A DNA stretch of 64,000 nt from Arthrobacter sp. UNC362MFTsu5.1 (GCF_000685965.1 NZ_JMLE01000020.1:1-64000), one strand, 5' to 3'. Shown: positions 41,148-49,876, counted from the first letter of the stretch. Numbers and translations are program-made. Notes: generated from the letters alone by a model not told the origin.

Positions 41148-41606
41148 CTACTTGGCAGCCTTTTCGGCGGCCGGCTTCTTTGCAGCCTTCGCCTTGGGAG
41201 CCTTGGCCTTCGGGGCGGCATCGTCCGAGACGGCCGGCGCGGAAGTGTCAGCAGGCAGCGAGTCCTTGGCGATCTGTACCAGCGCAGCAAAGGCGTTGGC
41301 GTCAGAAACGGCAAGCTCGGCCAGCATACGGCGGTCAACCTCGACCTCAGCGGCCTTCAGGCCCTGGATCAGACGGTTGTAGGTCAGGCCGTTGGCGCGG
41401 GAAGCAGCGTTGATGCGCTGGATCCACAGGCGGCGGAAGTCGCCCTTCTTCTTCTTGCGGTCGCCGTAGCTGTACACAAACGAGTGCAGCAGCTGCTCTT
41501 TGGCCTTGCGGTACAGGCGTGAACGCTGTCCACGGTAGCCCTTGGCGCGCTCAAGGATAACCCGGCGCTTCTTGTGGGCGTTGACCGCCCTCTTCACACG
41601 TGCCAC
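41148..41606 (-). CDS. rplT: 50S ribosomal protein L20 with basic C-terminal tail
   Basis: Early 23S assembly protein. The canonical core starts VARVKRAVNAHKKRRVILE and contains YRGQRSRLYRKAKEQLLHS and DFRRLWIQRINAASR. GTG 41606 has AAGGAG 8 nt upstream. At 152 aa it exceeds the usual 115-125: the last roughly 30 residues are Ala/Lys/Pro repeats (APKAKAPKAKAAKKPAAEK). Third gene of infC-rpmI-rplT; a 118-bp gap separates it from rpmI. Confidence 0.97.
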   Translation of the reverse strand: MARVKRAVNAHKKRRVILERAKGYRGQRSRLYRKAKEQLLHSFVYSYGDRKKKKGDFRRLWIQRINAASRANGLTYNRLIQGLKAAEVEVDRRMLAELAVSDANAFAALVQIAKDSLPADTSAPAVSDDAAPKAKAPKAKAAKKPAAEKAAK

Positions 41607-41724
41607 GTGCGTACTCCTTCGAAAATCTGATCCCAAGCATCTACTGCCGGTACAACCGGCTGGCCTGAGAAGCCTTTTTGGTAGTTGACCGCTGCCAGGT
41701 GGCAACAGTCAGAGAACTTGGAAC

Positions 41725-41919
41725 TTAGATGCCGAGCATCTTCCGGATGACCTTGGCGTCGCCCTTGAAGACGATCTTGTCGCCGGCGAGGCGACGGGTC
41801 AGCCTGGAGGACTTGTGCTCGAGGTAGTGGCGGCGGTTGGCCTGCTGGCGACGCAGCTTGCCGCTGCCGGTCAGCTTGAAGCGCTTCTTAGCACCACTGT
41901 GGGTCTTCATCTTCGGCAT
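41725..41919 (-). CDS. rpmI: 50S ribosomal protein L35
   Basis: 64-aa L35: PKMKTHSGAKKRFKLTGSGK, then RRQQANRRHYLEHKSSRLTR and the C-terminal KVIRKMLG, all standard. Between infC (116-bp gap) and rplT in the conserved translation operon. Confidence 0.97.
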   Translation of the reverse strand: MPKMKTHSGAKKRFKLTGSGKLRRQQANRRHYLEHKSSRLTRRLAGDKIVFKGDAKVIRKMLGI

Positions 41920-42035
41920 GGGAACCGATCTCCTTACGTATCCGCAGACAAGTCTGCAGTCTTTCGTGCAGCCACCCCTGCGGGCGGCGTGCTGGTTGCT
42001 TGCTGTGCTCAGGCGATGCTTCGCACAGCTTTGAA

Positions 42036-43142
42036 CTAGTTAGTCTTCTTGCTGCCCGGTTTGGGAGCAGCAGGTCGTGCTGCAGGCTTCGGTGCCGCAG
42101 GCCGGGCTACCGGCTTGGGCGGCGGTGCGGGAACCCCGGCCGGCTTCGGCGCCACGGGGGCAGCCTCTGCGGGCTTCGGTGCAACCGGCGCCTTGGCCAC
42201 AGCGGGCTTGCTTACCGCAGGACGCGGCGCTGCCGCTGCCCTGGGGGCTTCGCGCTTCGGAGCTTCCTGCTTGGGTGCTGCCTGCTTCGGAGCTTCCTGC
42301 TTAGGCGCTTCCTTGACGGGCGCTGCCTGCTTCGGAGCTTCCTCAGCGGGAGCTTCCTGCTTCGGAGCTTCCTTGACCGGGGCTTCTGCTTCCGGGGCCG
42401 CAACCGATTCCGCAGGTGCCTCGGCGCTGGTTGAAGCCGCGGCCTCAGTGTTCGCCTCGGGTGCTGCTTCTTCAGTCGTAACGGCAAAACCCTCAGGAAG
42501 CAGGTCCGCAAGGGACTGCGTCATGGCGGGCTGGTCGCGGCTGACGTCCACCCGGCCGCTGGCCTTGGCTTCGTTCTGGGCCTTGGCCTCGGCGCGCTGC
42601 GTCGCACGGCGGGCTTCTGCCTTGGCCTCAGCCTTGTTCTTGAGCGGACCAACAACCATGACCATGTTGCGGCCATCGATGCGGGGGCTGGACTCGACAA
42701 CGCCGACTTCGGCGACATCGTCAGCAAAGCGCTGGAGCAGGCGGATGCCCATTTCCGGACGCTGCTGTTCGCGGCCGCGGAACTGGATCATGGCCTTGAC
42801 CTTGTCCCCGGCGCCGAGGAAGCGGAGGGCGTGGCCGCGCTTGGTCTCGTAGTCGTGGGTGTCGATCTTCAGCCGGAAACGGATTTCCTTCAGAACCGTG
42901 TTGGTCTGGTTCTTCCGGGCCTCGCGTGCCTTGACGGCGGCTTCGTACTTGTACTTGCCGAAGTCCATCAGCTTGCACACCGGAGGCTTGGCCTGCGGTG
43001 CAACTTCAACGAGATCAAGGTCGGACTCGGCAGCCAAACGCAGGGCGTCCTCAATACGGACGATTCCTACCTGTTCACCTGCAGGGCCGACCAGCCGCAC
43101 CTCGGGGACGCGGATACGCTCATTGATTCTTGGCTCGCTAAT
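42036..43142 (-). CDS. infC: translation initiation factor IF-3, ATT start, long Ala/Pro tail
   Basis: IF-3 binds 30S and proofreads start-codon selection. Residues 1-170 are a complete two-domain IF-3: ISEPRINERIRVPEVRLVG, the linker PPVCKLMDFGKYKYE, and the C-domain QFRGREQQRPEMG. I place the start at ATT 43142 because AGGAG lies exactly 7 nt upstream and homology begins there; AUU starts allow IF-3 autorepression in E. coli and the rare codon is widely conserved. The protein is 368 aa versus about 180-200 usual: roughly 170 C-terminal residues are Ala/Pro/Lys/Glu repeats (APKQEAPKQAAPVKEAPKQE). Heads rpmI-rplT. Confidence 0.95.
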   Translation of the reverse strand: MSEPRINERIRVPEVRLVGPAGEQVGIVRIEDALRLAAESDLDLVEVAPQAKPPVCKLMDFGKYKYEAAVKAREARKNQTNTVLKEIRFRLKIDTHDYETKRGHALRFLGAGDKVKAMIQFRGREQQRPEMGIRLLQRFADDVAEVGVVESSPRIDGRNMVMVVGPLKNKAEAKAEARRATQRAEAKAQNEAKASGRVDVSRDQPAMTQSLADLLPEGFAVTTEEAAPEANTEAAASTSAEAPAESVAAPEAEAPVKEAPKQEAPAEEAPKQAAPVKEAPKQEAPKQAAPKQEAPKREAPRAAAAPRPAVSKPAVAKAPVAPKPAEAAPVAPKPAGVPAPPPKPVARPAAPKPAARPAAPKPGSKKTN

Positions 43143-43487
43143 GTTAGAACTCCTGTGGTTGAGATGAGTACTCCACCGGCAAATAGAGAAGGCCCCCAAT
43201 TGCCGGAGCAATCGAAGGCCTCGAAGATCGGATGTACACCGCCTCCGGGGAGGCTGTACGCGTTCCACGCAACTGACGCTGCTGTGGACCGCCCGACCAG
43301 GTACCCGGCAACCTTGCTTCCGCGGGAAACTACTTCCGGGAAATCGGCTGACGCGGGTGGGAGAGAACTCCGCTTGCAAACTGAAAGTCAATCCTACCGA
43401 AGGAACCCCAAAAACTGCACATCGGCGGTTACGAGTTTCACATAGCAAAATAACGACATTCAGTCGGTCTGTGACAAGCTTACCAGT
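43143..43487. promoter_or_regulatory. infC leader and divergent promoter region
   Basis: A 345-bp gap with no supported gene. For infC it is a long leader with TTGACT and TAGGAT promoter-like hexamers near its far end (about 43390-43400). Close to the start is a nested hairpin (43190-43221): outer AGGCC/GGCCT, inner ATTGC-CGGA-GCAAT, reminiscent of an attenuator or ribosomal-protein leader; no named family was identified. Confidence 0.45.
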
Positions 43488-43886
43488 ATGAGCACTTCAG
43501 ACAGTAATTCACACGTTTTCGAGCCCGCCGCCGGTCAGCGGGACGGCCAGGAGCAGGTCTCGCAGCAGATCCGGGACATCTCCGAGGTTCCCGCCATCGA
43601 GGTCATCACCACCGCCGCTGTGCACCTGATGAGCGCGTCGGCCGTCAAGCTCGGCCTTGCCGCCGAGGACAATGCCGAGGAGCTCAAGGACCTGGATGAG
43701 GCCCGCAAGCTGATCACCGCCCTGGCCGGACTCGTGACTGCTGCCGCTCCGGAAATTGGTTCCCAGCACGCCGGTCCGTTGCGCGACGGACTTCGCTCCC
43801 TGCAGCTGGCCTTCCGCGAAGAGTCCATCATTCCTGACGCGCCGGGCAAGGGCCCGGGGGAAAAGTACACCGGCCCGGTCAACTAG
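43488..43886 (+). CDS. DUF1844 domain protein
   Basis: 132 aa. The DUF1844 core is visible as EVITTAAVHLMSASAVKLGL, then DLDEARKLITALAGLVTAAA and GPLRDGLRSLQLAFREES. Function unknown across the family. It is conserved beside infC in many actinobacteria, to my recollection; here it is divergent from infC. The C-terminus PGKGPGEKYTGPV is typical. Followed by a strong hairpin. Confidence 0.88.
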   Translation: MSTSDSNSHVFEPAAGQRDGQEQVSQQIRDISEVPAIEVITTAAVHLMSASAVKLGLAAEDNAEELKDLDEARKLITALAGLVTAAAPEIGSQHAGPLRDGLRSLQLAFREESIIPDAPGKGPGEKYTGPVN

Positions 43887-43915
43887 GAGCCAATCCAGGC
43901 TTTCAACCGGCATAT

Positions 43916-43958
43916 CGACGGCGGCGTGCGGACCAACGGGGTCTGCCCGCCGCCGTCG
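43916..43958 (+). terminator. hairpin after the DUF1844 gene
   Basis: CGACGGCGGCG / CGCCGCCGTCG, perfect 11-bp arms, then TCGTTTG. 29 nt after the stop, facing the convergent MFS gene. Confidence 0.65.
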
Positions 43959-44047
43959 TCGTTTGAGGCCCGAAGATTTAGCGCCGTCACCGCATCAGGC
44001 CGGTGGCCGCGATCCTGTCGTTGGATCAGGCGGGAGCCGGTCCCGCT

Positions 44048-45349
44048 CTAGGCGGCCAGGGTGCGCCGGCGGCGGTGGCGCAGCAGCACCAGGCCGAACA
44101 GGCAAAGGACAACACCCGCAGCTCCTACCGAGACAAATCCGGCGGACGGTCCGATTCCATCAATGAAGACACCGGCCAGCGGTGCGCCGAGGGCCACCCC
44201 CGCGGTCAGTGCAGACCCGTACCAACCCATGGCCTCTCCGCGGCGGCCCTCCTCCACGAGCTCGGCCACTTTTTCCGAGGCAGAGGAAAGGACCGGCGCG
44301 CACAGCAACCCTGGCAGCAGCGACAGCAGGCACAGGGTCAGCGTGTCCCGGGCGAAGCCCATCGGGATGGTGAGGGCGGCCATCCCGAGTAACAGGACGA
44401 TCGGGGAAACCGGCCGGTGCATGGCGCCGTAGAGGAGCCCGCCGACAACGGAAGCCGCGCACCAGAAGACGAAGACCAGGCCGATCTCGGCCTGGTGTCC
44501 GCCGGTCTCCAGAGCGGCAACAATGCCCACGTCGGTGCCGCTCAGGACCATTCCTGCCCCGGCGGCCACGGCAAAGACCGCCGCCACCGCGGCGGTCAAC
44601 CAGGCAAAGTTGTGTGCCACCCTGTGCCGCAGGCCCGAGCGGCGGAGCTCACCGGCCGCCACCGGAGCAAGTTCGGCAGCAGCCTCCTGCAGGTGCGCCG
44701 GAGCCGCGGCGACGACCGCCACTTCCGCGCCTTCCTGCTGGTCCGTTTCGTACTCGGCATCCGGCACCGCGCTGCGCGTGGGAGGGTTGAACCACATCAG
44801 GAACAGGCCGGCCACGGACGTGCACACACCCACCACCGTCAGTCCTGCCACCGAATATCCGGCAGTGGCCACGATGGCGCCGGCCGCGGGGCCGAGCATA
44901 AACACCAGCTCCGTGGCGATCGCATCCAGCGCGAAGGCGGTCCGCCGTTGCTCCCCGCTTGCCAGCACGCCCAGGGACTGGCGCACCACGCTGAAGATGG
45001 GCAGCGTGAGGAGTCCCCCGACGAAGACCAGCGCCAGCAGCCACTCGTACGAGACGTGCGGAACCACGGACCAGATGACGGTCTCGGAGACGACGGAAGG
45101 AATCAGTGCTTTGCGCAGGCCGACGGTGTCCACCCGGCGGCCGCGCCAGGGGGCCCCGACGGCGATGCCGATGGTCATGACCGCTGCTGCGGCACCGGCG
45201 GCGGCATACCCCTCGCCCAGGGTGAGGACGATGTGCAGGGTCAGCAGTACCCCGGCCGCTGAATGCGGTATCCGGGCTATCATTCCGACGGTCAGCAGCC
45301 GCCTGATGGGCCTGACTGCAAGAAGCTCCTTGTAGAGAGCGAAATTCAC
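44048..45349 (-). CDS. MFS transporter (drug-efflux-like)
   Basis: 433 aa with about 12 helices and a charged central loop (about 195-235, containing EYETDQQEGAEV). N-terminus MNFALYKELLAVRPIRRLLTVGMIARIPHSAAGVLLTLH and the motif-A-like GAPWRGRRVDTVGLRKALI point to a small actinobacterial MFS subgroup. Substrate unknown. GTG start with AAGGA 8 nt upstream. It lies 58 nt after the SseB stop on the same strand. Confidence 0.82.
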   Translation of the reverse strand: MNFALYKELLAVRPIRRLLTVGMIARIPHSAAGVLLTLHIVLTLGEGYAAAGAAAAVMTIGIAVGAPWRGRRVDTVGLRKALIPSVVSETVIWSVVPHVSYEWLLALVFVGGLLTLPIFSVVRQSLGVLASGEQRRTAFALDAIATELVFMLGPAAGAIVATAGYSVAGLTVVGVCTSVAGLFLMWFNPPTRSAVPDAEYETDQQEGAEVAVVAAAPAHLQEAAAELAPVAAGELRRSGLRHRVAHNFAWLTAAVAAVFAVAAGAGMVLSGTDVGIVAALETGGHQAEIGLVFVFWCAASVVGGLLYGAMHRPVSPIVLLLGMAALTIPMGFARDTLTLCLLSLLPGLLCAPVLSSASEKVAELVEEGRRGEAMGWYGSALTAGVALGAPLAGVFIDGIGPSAGFVSVGAAGVVLCLFGLVLLRHRRRRTLAA

Positions 45350-45407
45350 GGGTTACGTCCTTCATCCTGCCGACGGCAGGACCGGGATGTGACCCGCCTG
45401 CCGTCAG

Positions 45408-46307
45408 CTACTCTGCTGCGCGCTGCAACTTTACCTCTATCGAATCAACCCGCTCGGCAAAGACCGCATTCCGGGACCACTCGGTGTTGAGTCCGGCCAC
45501 TACTGCCTGGACGGCCGCCGCGTCCAGTCCGTCTGCCAGGTACAGCACGACACGCAGCTCCGGGCCGGGACCGCCGCCGGGGACAACCGCACCGCCGGCT
45601 GTTGACGACGCGACACCGCCGCCCGGCTCGAGTTCCACGCGCCTTACCGGCGGATAGCCGGCCGTTGCATCCGCCATGGCGCGCGCAAGTTCCGGATCTG
45701 CGTAGGACGGAAGCCACTCCTGCTGCTGGGCGAGTGCCCAGACGGCCGGCCGGCGGACAACGAACGTGTATTCGGAACCGGGGTCCAGCACGAGGAGTTC
45801 GGCGCCTTCGGCCACGGCGGACAGTGCGGCCCTGGCGGCATACACCGCCACCGGTCGGGCTTGCGGGTGCCACGCTTCCAATGCCGCTGCCGACGTGAAG
45901 ACGGGAAGGGCGGTCCGCCCGTCCGGTGCTTTCAGCGTTACGAGCGCCATGTCCGCCTGCTTGTCCCCGTGAAGCGTATGGTCGTGCGTCCCGTGGTCGC
46001 TCTCTTCGGCCAGCTGGGCAACGATCGGAACAAACACCCGGGCAGTGGCCAGGGACGCAACCACCGCAGCCTCACTGCCGGCAGCGGAGCGCAGGGCGTC
46101 AACAGCGGCGAGGTAACCGGCATCGGCCGTGCCGTCGTCGTCCTCGAAGTTGTGGATCTTCGCATCCTCGCCGGCCAGGCTTCGGCCGGCCCAGGGCTGG
46201 CCGGCGGAATCCGTGGCCCCGCCTGAGCCGGCAAGCGCAGCGGCGATGTGGCCGGGCAACTGCCGGGGGGCCGGGGGGCGCTGTTCCGCTGGAGGTCGCT
46301 GATCCAT
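45408..46307 (-). CDS. SseB-family protein
   Basis: 299 aa. The N-terminus is Pro-rich and disordered (about 1-50), then an SseB N-domain (VFVPIVAQLAEE ... DMALVTLKAPDGRTALPVFTSAAALEAWHP), recognised by VFT-S-AL-W. The C-terminal half is SseB_C-like (ELRVVLYLADGLDAAAV). Biochemical role unknown. It begins 13 nt after the priA stop, so it is the promoter-distal end of the his cluster. Confidence 0.85.
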   Translation of the reverse strand: MDQRPPAEQRPPAPRQLPGHIAAALAGSGGATDSAGQPWAGRSLAGEDAKIHNFEDDDGTADAGYLAAVDALRSAAGSEAAVVASLATARVFVPIVAQLAEESDHGTHDHTLHGDKQADMALVTLKAPDGRTALPVFTSAAALEAWHPQARPVAVYAARAALSAVAEGAELLVLDPGSEYTFVVRRPAVWALAQQQEWLPSYADPELARAMADATAGYPPVRRVELEPGGGVASSTAGGAVVPGGGPGPELRVVLYLADGLDAAAVQAVVAGLNTEWSRNAVFAERVDSIEVKLQRAAE

Positions 46308-46320
46308 GGTGGTTGCCGGC

Positions 46321-47067
46321 CTAGCGGCGGCCTGCTACGTCAAGCGCTTCCGGCAGCGTGAAGGCACCGGCGTACAGGGCCTTGCCCACGATGGCACCTT
46401 CAACGCCCAGCGGGACGAGGGAGCGCAGCACTTTGAGGTCTTCCAGGCTCGAGATGCCGCCGGAGGCCACCACCGGCTTGCCGGTCTTCTCCACCATCTG
46501 GCGGAGCAGCTCAACGTTGGGGCCCTGCAGGGTGCCGTCCTTGGTGACGTCCGTGACCACGTAGCGGGCGCAGCCGGCTTCCTCGAGGCGTGCCAGCACG
46601 TCCCACAGGTCGCCGCCTTCCTTGGTCCAGCCGCGGCCCGCCAGTGTTGTTCCGCGCACGTCGAGGCCGACGGCGATCTTGTCACCGAAGCGGTCGATGG
46701 CCCGTGCAGTCCACTCCGGGTTTTCCAGGGCCGCCGTGCCCAGGTTCACCCGGGCGACGCCGAGGTCCAGGGCTTTTTCGAGTGATTCGTCGTCGCGCAG
46801 GCCGCCGGACAGTTCAACGTTGATGTCCAGCCGCCCCACCACTTCGCGGAGCAGTTCGGCGTTGGATCCGCGGCCAAAGGCTGCATCCAGGTCCACCAGG
46901 TGCACCCACTCGGCGCCCTGTTCCTGCCAGTTGAGCGCAGCTTCCAGCGGCGTGCCGTAGCTCGTCTCGCTGCCGGCCTCGCCCTGGACCAGGCGGACCG
47001 CCTGGCCGTTCACGACGTCGACGGCGGGCAGCAGTTCCAGGACGGGCAGCGGCGTTTCGGTGGTCAT
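46321..47067 (-). CDS. priA: phosphoribosyl isomerase PriA (bifunctional HisA/TrpF)
   Basis: TIM-barrel isomerase of 248 aa. LELLPAVDVVNGQAVRLVQGEAGSE carries the first catalytic Asp; the second is in YVVTDVTKDGTLQGPN. Phosphate loops GGISS and IVGKALY are present. In actinobacteria this gene usually serves both histidine (ProFAR) and tryptophan (PRA) synthesis; ELSGGLRDDESLEKAL and GLDVRGTTLAGRGW resemble PriA rather than HisA. No trpF is in the window, so bifunctionality is an inference. Confidence 0.92.
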   Translation of the reverse strand: MTTETPLPVLELLPAVDVVNGQAVRLVQGEAGSETSYGTPLEAALNWQEQGAEWVHLVDLDAAFGRGSNAELLREVVGRLDINVELSGGLRDDESLEKALDLGVARVNLGTAALENPEWTARAIDRFGDKIAVGLDVRGTTLAGRGWTKEGGDLWDVLARLEEAGCARYVVTDVTKDGTLQGPNVELLRQMVEKTGKPVVASGGISSLEDLKVLRSLVPLGVEGAIVGKALYAGAFTLPEALDVAGRR

Positions 47068-47124
47068 CTTCAGGTCCTCAGGTTGTAGTGAAGCTGTGGT
47101 GAACAGGCAGGGGTGCGGGCCCGG

Positions 47125-47283
47125 CTAGTTGGCCGGCAGGGTAAGAAGGTATGCGGCCAGCAGCGACATTCCGGCCAGAACGTAGAAAACGACCTGGGTC
47201 CAGAGCGGCTTGTGCTGCTGCCTGAAGGACAGCGCCCCGCCAACCAGCAGGCCGGCGAGGCCCATCAGGACTATGGACCACAT
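47125..47283 (-). CDS. 52-aa two-helix membrane protein in the his operon
   Basis: A small gene filling the 216-bp gap between hisH and priA. ATG 47283 directly abuts the hisH TAG (TAGATG), implying coupled translation. The product begins MWSIVLMGLAGLLVGGALSF, has a central charged turn RQQHKPLW, and a second helix VVFYVLAGMSLLAAYLLTL. Both helices are clean and codon third positions are GC-rich, as expected for a real gene. No function is recognised; it may be a structural or regulatory micro-protein. Confidence 0.7.
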   Translation of the reverse strand: MWSIVLMGLAGLLVGGALSFRQQHKPLWTQVVFYVLAGMSLLAAYLLTLPAN

Positions 47284-48045
47284 CTAGGCGGCCGGTCCGC
47301 TGCTCGCGGCAGCGGCTTCCGTGGCGGCCGCCTTGCCGTGGCGCAGGCTGTTGACCCAGTTGCGGAGGAGTCGGGCGCCGGCGTCGCCGGACTTTTCCGG
47401 GTGGAACTGGGTGGCGCACAGCGGCCCGTTCTCCACGGCTGCGATGAACGGTGCGCCGTGCTCGGACCAGGTGACAAGCGGCGCCGCCATGCGGGGCTGG
47501 ATGACGTCGAAGTCCCAGTGCTGCACACCGTAGGAGTGGACGAAGTAGAAGCGCTCGTTTTCAACGCCCTCGAAGAGCCGGGATCCTTCCGGAACCTTCA
47601 CGGTATTCCAGCCCATGTGGGGTACGACCTCGGCGGGCAGCAGTTCCACCTTGCCGGGCCACTCCCCCATGCCCTCGGCTTCGGTACCGTGCTCGACGCC
47701 GGCCTCGAACAGCACCTGGAGTCCCACGCAGATGCCGAGGACAGGACGGCCGCCGGCGACACGCCGGCCGATCATCCGGATGGCGTCCACGGCCTTGAGC
47801 TCGCGCATGACCGTTTCGAAGGCTCCGACGCCGGGGACCAGCAGCCCGTCGGCATTCAGGACGTCCTCGGGCTTGGCGCTGAGGATGACCTCGGCGCCCG
47901 CACGCTCCAGCGCACGGACGGCCGAGCGGACGTTGCCGGAGCCGTAGTCCAGGACTGTGACGGTGGGTTTGCCCTCGGGTGACGCCGGCTTGGCGTTTCC
48001 GGCCGGATCCAGGATTGCCCCGTCCTGGAGGATCGGCCCGGTCAC
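47284..48045 (-). CDS. hisH: imidazole glycerol phosphate synthase subunit HisH
   Basis: Glutaminase that feeds ammonia to HisF. Class I amidotransferase triad: Cys in PVLGICVGLQVLFE, His and Glu in QFHPEKSGDAG; YGSGNVRSAVRALERAG is the N-terminal signature. 253 aa, slightly long: about 25 extra N-terminal and about 20 Ala-rich C-terminal residues. Start GTG overlaps the hisB stop (GTGA). Confidence 0.95.
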   Translation of the reverse strand: MTGPILQDGAILDPAGNAKPASPEGKPTVTVLDYGSGNVRSAVRALERAGAEVILSAKPEDVLNADGLLVPGVGAFETVMRELKAVDAIRMIGRRVAGGRPVLGICVGLQVLFEAGVEHGTEAEGMGEWPGKVELLPAEVVPHMGWNTVKVPEGSRLFEGVENERFYFVHSYGVQHWDFDVIQPRMAAPLVTWSEHGAPFIAAVENGPLCATQFHPEKSGDAGARLLRNWVNSLRHGKAAATEAAAASSGPAA

Positions 48046-48668
48046 AGCGCACCCTTGGTGGAGGGGATGCCCTCCACGCGGGGGTCCGGCTCCACGGCGG
48101 CGCGCAGGGCACGCGCGAAGGCCTTGAACTGGGCTTCCACGATGTGGTGGGGGTCCCGGCCTGCGATGACGTTCATATGCAGGCAGATACCGGCGTGCAG
48201 GGTGATCGCCTCGAAGACGTGACGGGTCAGCGAACCGGTGAAGTGGCCGCCGATCAGGTGGTATTCCTGCCCGGCGGGCTCACCGCCGTGCACCAGGTAG
48301 GGCCGCCCCGAGACATCGACGACGGCATGGGCCAGGGCTTCGTCCAGGGGTACGGTGGCTTCGCCGAAACGGCGGATCCCGGCCTTGTTGCCCAGCGCGG
48401 TGCGAAGCACTTCGCCAAACGTGATGGCGACGTCCTCCACCGTGTGGTGGACGTCGATGTGGATGTCACCGGTCGCCTTGACGGTCATGTCGATGAGCGA
48501 GTGCTTGCACAGTGCGGTCAGCATGTGGTCGTAGAACGGAACCGAGGTGCTGATGTCCGAGATGCCCGTGCCATCAAGGTTGATCTCGACGAGCACGGAT
48601 GATTCGCTCGTGGAACGCTCCATACGGGCGGTCCGGGCCTCGGCAGCAATGGATCCGGTGGTGCTCAT
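48042..48668 (-). CDS. hisB: imidazoleglycerol-phosphate dehydratase
   Basis: Monofunctional Mn-dependent dehydratase, 208 aa. Metal-binding signatures DIHIDVHHTVEDVAI and its C-terminal counterpart ICLHMNVIAGRDPHHIVEA are intact. I start at ATG 48668 (MSTTGSIAAEARTARMER), which has AAAGGA about 8 nt upstream; the frame is open 29 codons further without support. 89 nt after hisC. Confidence 0.96.
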   Translation of the reverse strand: MSTTGSIAAEARTARMERSTSESSVLVEINLDGTGISDISTSVPFYDHMLTALCKHSLIDMTVKATGDIHIDVHHTVEDVAITFGEVLRTALGNKAGIRRFGEATVPLDEALAHAVVDVSGRPYLVHGGEPAGQEYHLIGGHFTGSLTRHVFEAITLHAGICLHMNVIAGRDPHHIVEAQFKAFARALRAAVEPDPRVEGIPSTKGAL

Positions 48669-48757
48669 GTGTTGTGTCCTTTGGATGTAAGGAGAAATAC
48701 CGTCTGTGTGCAAGTCTGCGGAACCGGCTCCCTGGGAAACCGGGGTCTGACTCAAGT

Positions 48758-49876
48758 TTAGGCCGGGACGCTGGGCTGCCCGGCCAGGATCAGTTCCAGG
48801 GCTTCGAGGAAGGCTGTGGTTTCCGTCTCAGTGCCTGCCGTGACGCGCAGGTGGCCGGGGATTCCGACATCCCGGATCAGGACGCCGGCGTCCAGCAGTC
48901 CCTGCCAGACGCGGTGGGGATCCTCGAGCCCGCCGAAGAAGACGTAGTTCGAGTCGGAAGCGGCAGGCTTGAGTCCCATCCGGGTCAGCTCCGTGACGAT
49001 CCGGTCGCGCTGCCGCTTGATGTCCTCGACGTCGGCCATGAGGGCTTCGCGGTGTGTCAGGGCTGCCAGGCCGGTCGCCTGCGTGATGGCGGACAGGTGG
49101 TACGGCAGCCGAACGAGCCGCAGTGCGTCCGTAACCTCGGGGGCGGCCGCCATGTAGCCGAGCCTTGCACCGGCCAAGGCAAAGGCCTTGCTCATGGTGC
49201 GGGACACGATCAGGCGCTCACGGCCCGGCAGGAGGATGAGGGCGCTGGGCGTCCCGTCGTGCGCAAACTCGTGGTAGGCCTCATCGACGATCACGACCGT
49301 CTGGCTGGCCTCGCCCGCGGCGTAAACGGCTTCCACCACGTCCAGCCCCAGGCCCGTGCCGGTGGGGTTGTTCGGTGAACACAGGAAAACGATGTTGGGC
49401 TGGAGCTCCCGCACCTGACGGGCCGCCGACTCAGCACTGAGGCCGTAATCGTCCGCACGCTGGCCGACGATGTAGCCCGTGTCGGTGCCGCTTGCCAGCA
49501 GGGGGTACATGGAATACGTGGGCGGGAATCCGAGGGCGGTACGCCCCGGCCCGCCAAACGCCTGCAGGATCTGCTGCAGCACTTCATTGGACCCGTTGGC
49601 GGCCCAGATGTTCTCAGCGCCCAGTCCGTGGCCCAGGTACTCCGCCAGGCGCTCACGCAGTTCGGTGAACTCCCGGTCCGGGTAGCGGTTCAGTCCCGCC
49701 GCGGCAGCGGTCACGGCCTCGGAGATGGCGGCGAGGACATCGGCCGGAACGCCATGGGTGTTTTCGTTGACGTTGAGCAGGATGGGAACATCCAGCTGCG
49801 GCGCACCGTACGGGCTCAGGCCCCGAAGGTTGGTCCGGAGGGGAAGTCGGTTCAGTCGCTCTAGCTGGTCAGTCAC
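48758..49876 (-). CDS. hisC: histidinol-phosphate aminotransferase
   Basis: PLP fold-type I enzyme of 372 aa: PLP-Lys in SRTMSKAFALAGARLGY, FLCSPNNPTGTGL, and VIVDEAYHEFA (Asp/Tyr contacts). N-terminal LRTNLRGLSPYGAPQLDVPILLNVNENT is the actinobacterial form. First his gene in the window; no hisD adjoins it here, because a LysM gene ends upstream. GTG 49876 with TAAACT (49883-49888) 6 nt upstream, so it probably has its own leaderless promoter. Confidence 0.95.
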   Translation of the reverse strand: MTDQLERLNRLPLRTNLRGLSPYGAPQLDVPILLNVNENTHGVPADVLAAISEAVTAAAAGLNRYPDREFTELRERLAEYLGHGLGAENIWAANGSNEVLQQILQAFGGPGRTALGFPPTYSMYPLLASGTDTGYIVGQRADDYGLSAESAARQVRELQPNIVFLCSPNNPTGTGLGLDVVEAVYAAGEASQTVVIVDEAYHEFAHDGTPSALILLPGRERLIVSRTMSKAFALAGARLGYMAAAPEVTDALRLVRLPYHLSAITQATGLAALTHREALMADVEDIKRQRDRIVTELTRMGLKPAASDSNYVFFGGLEDPHRVWQGLLDAGVLIRDVGIPGHLRVTAGTETETTAFLEALELILAGQPSVPA

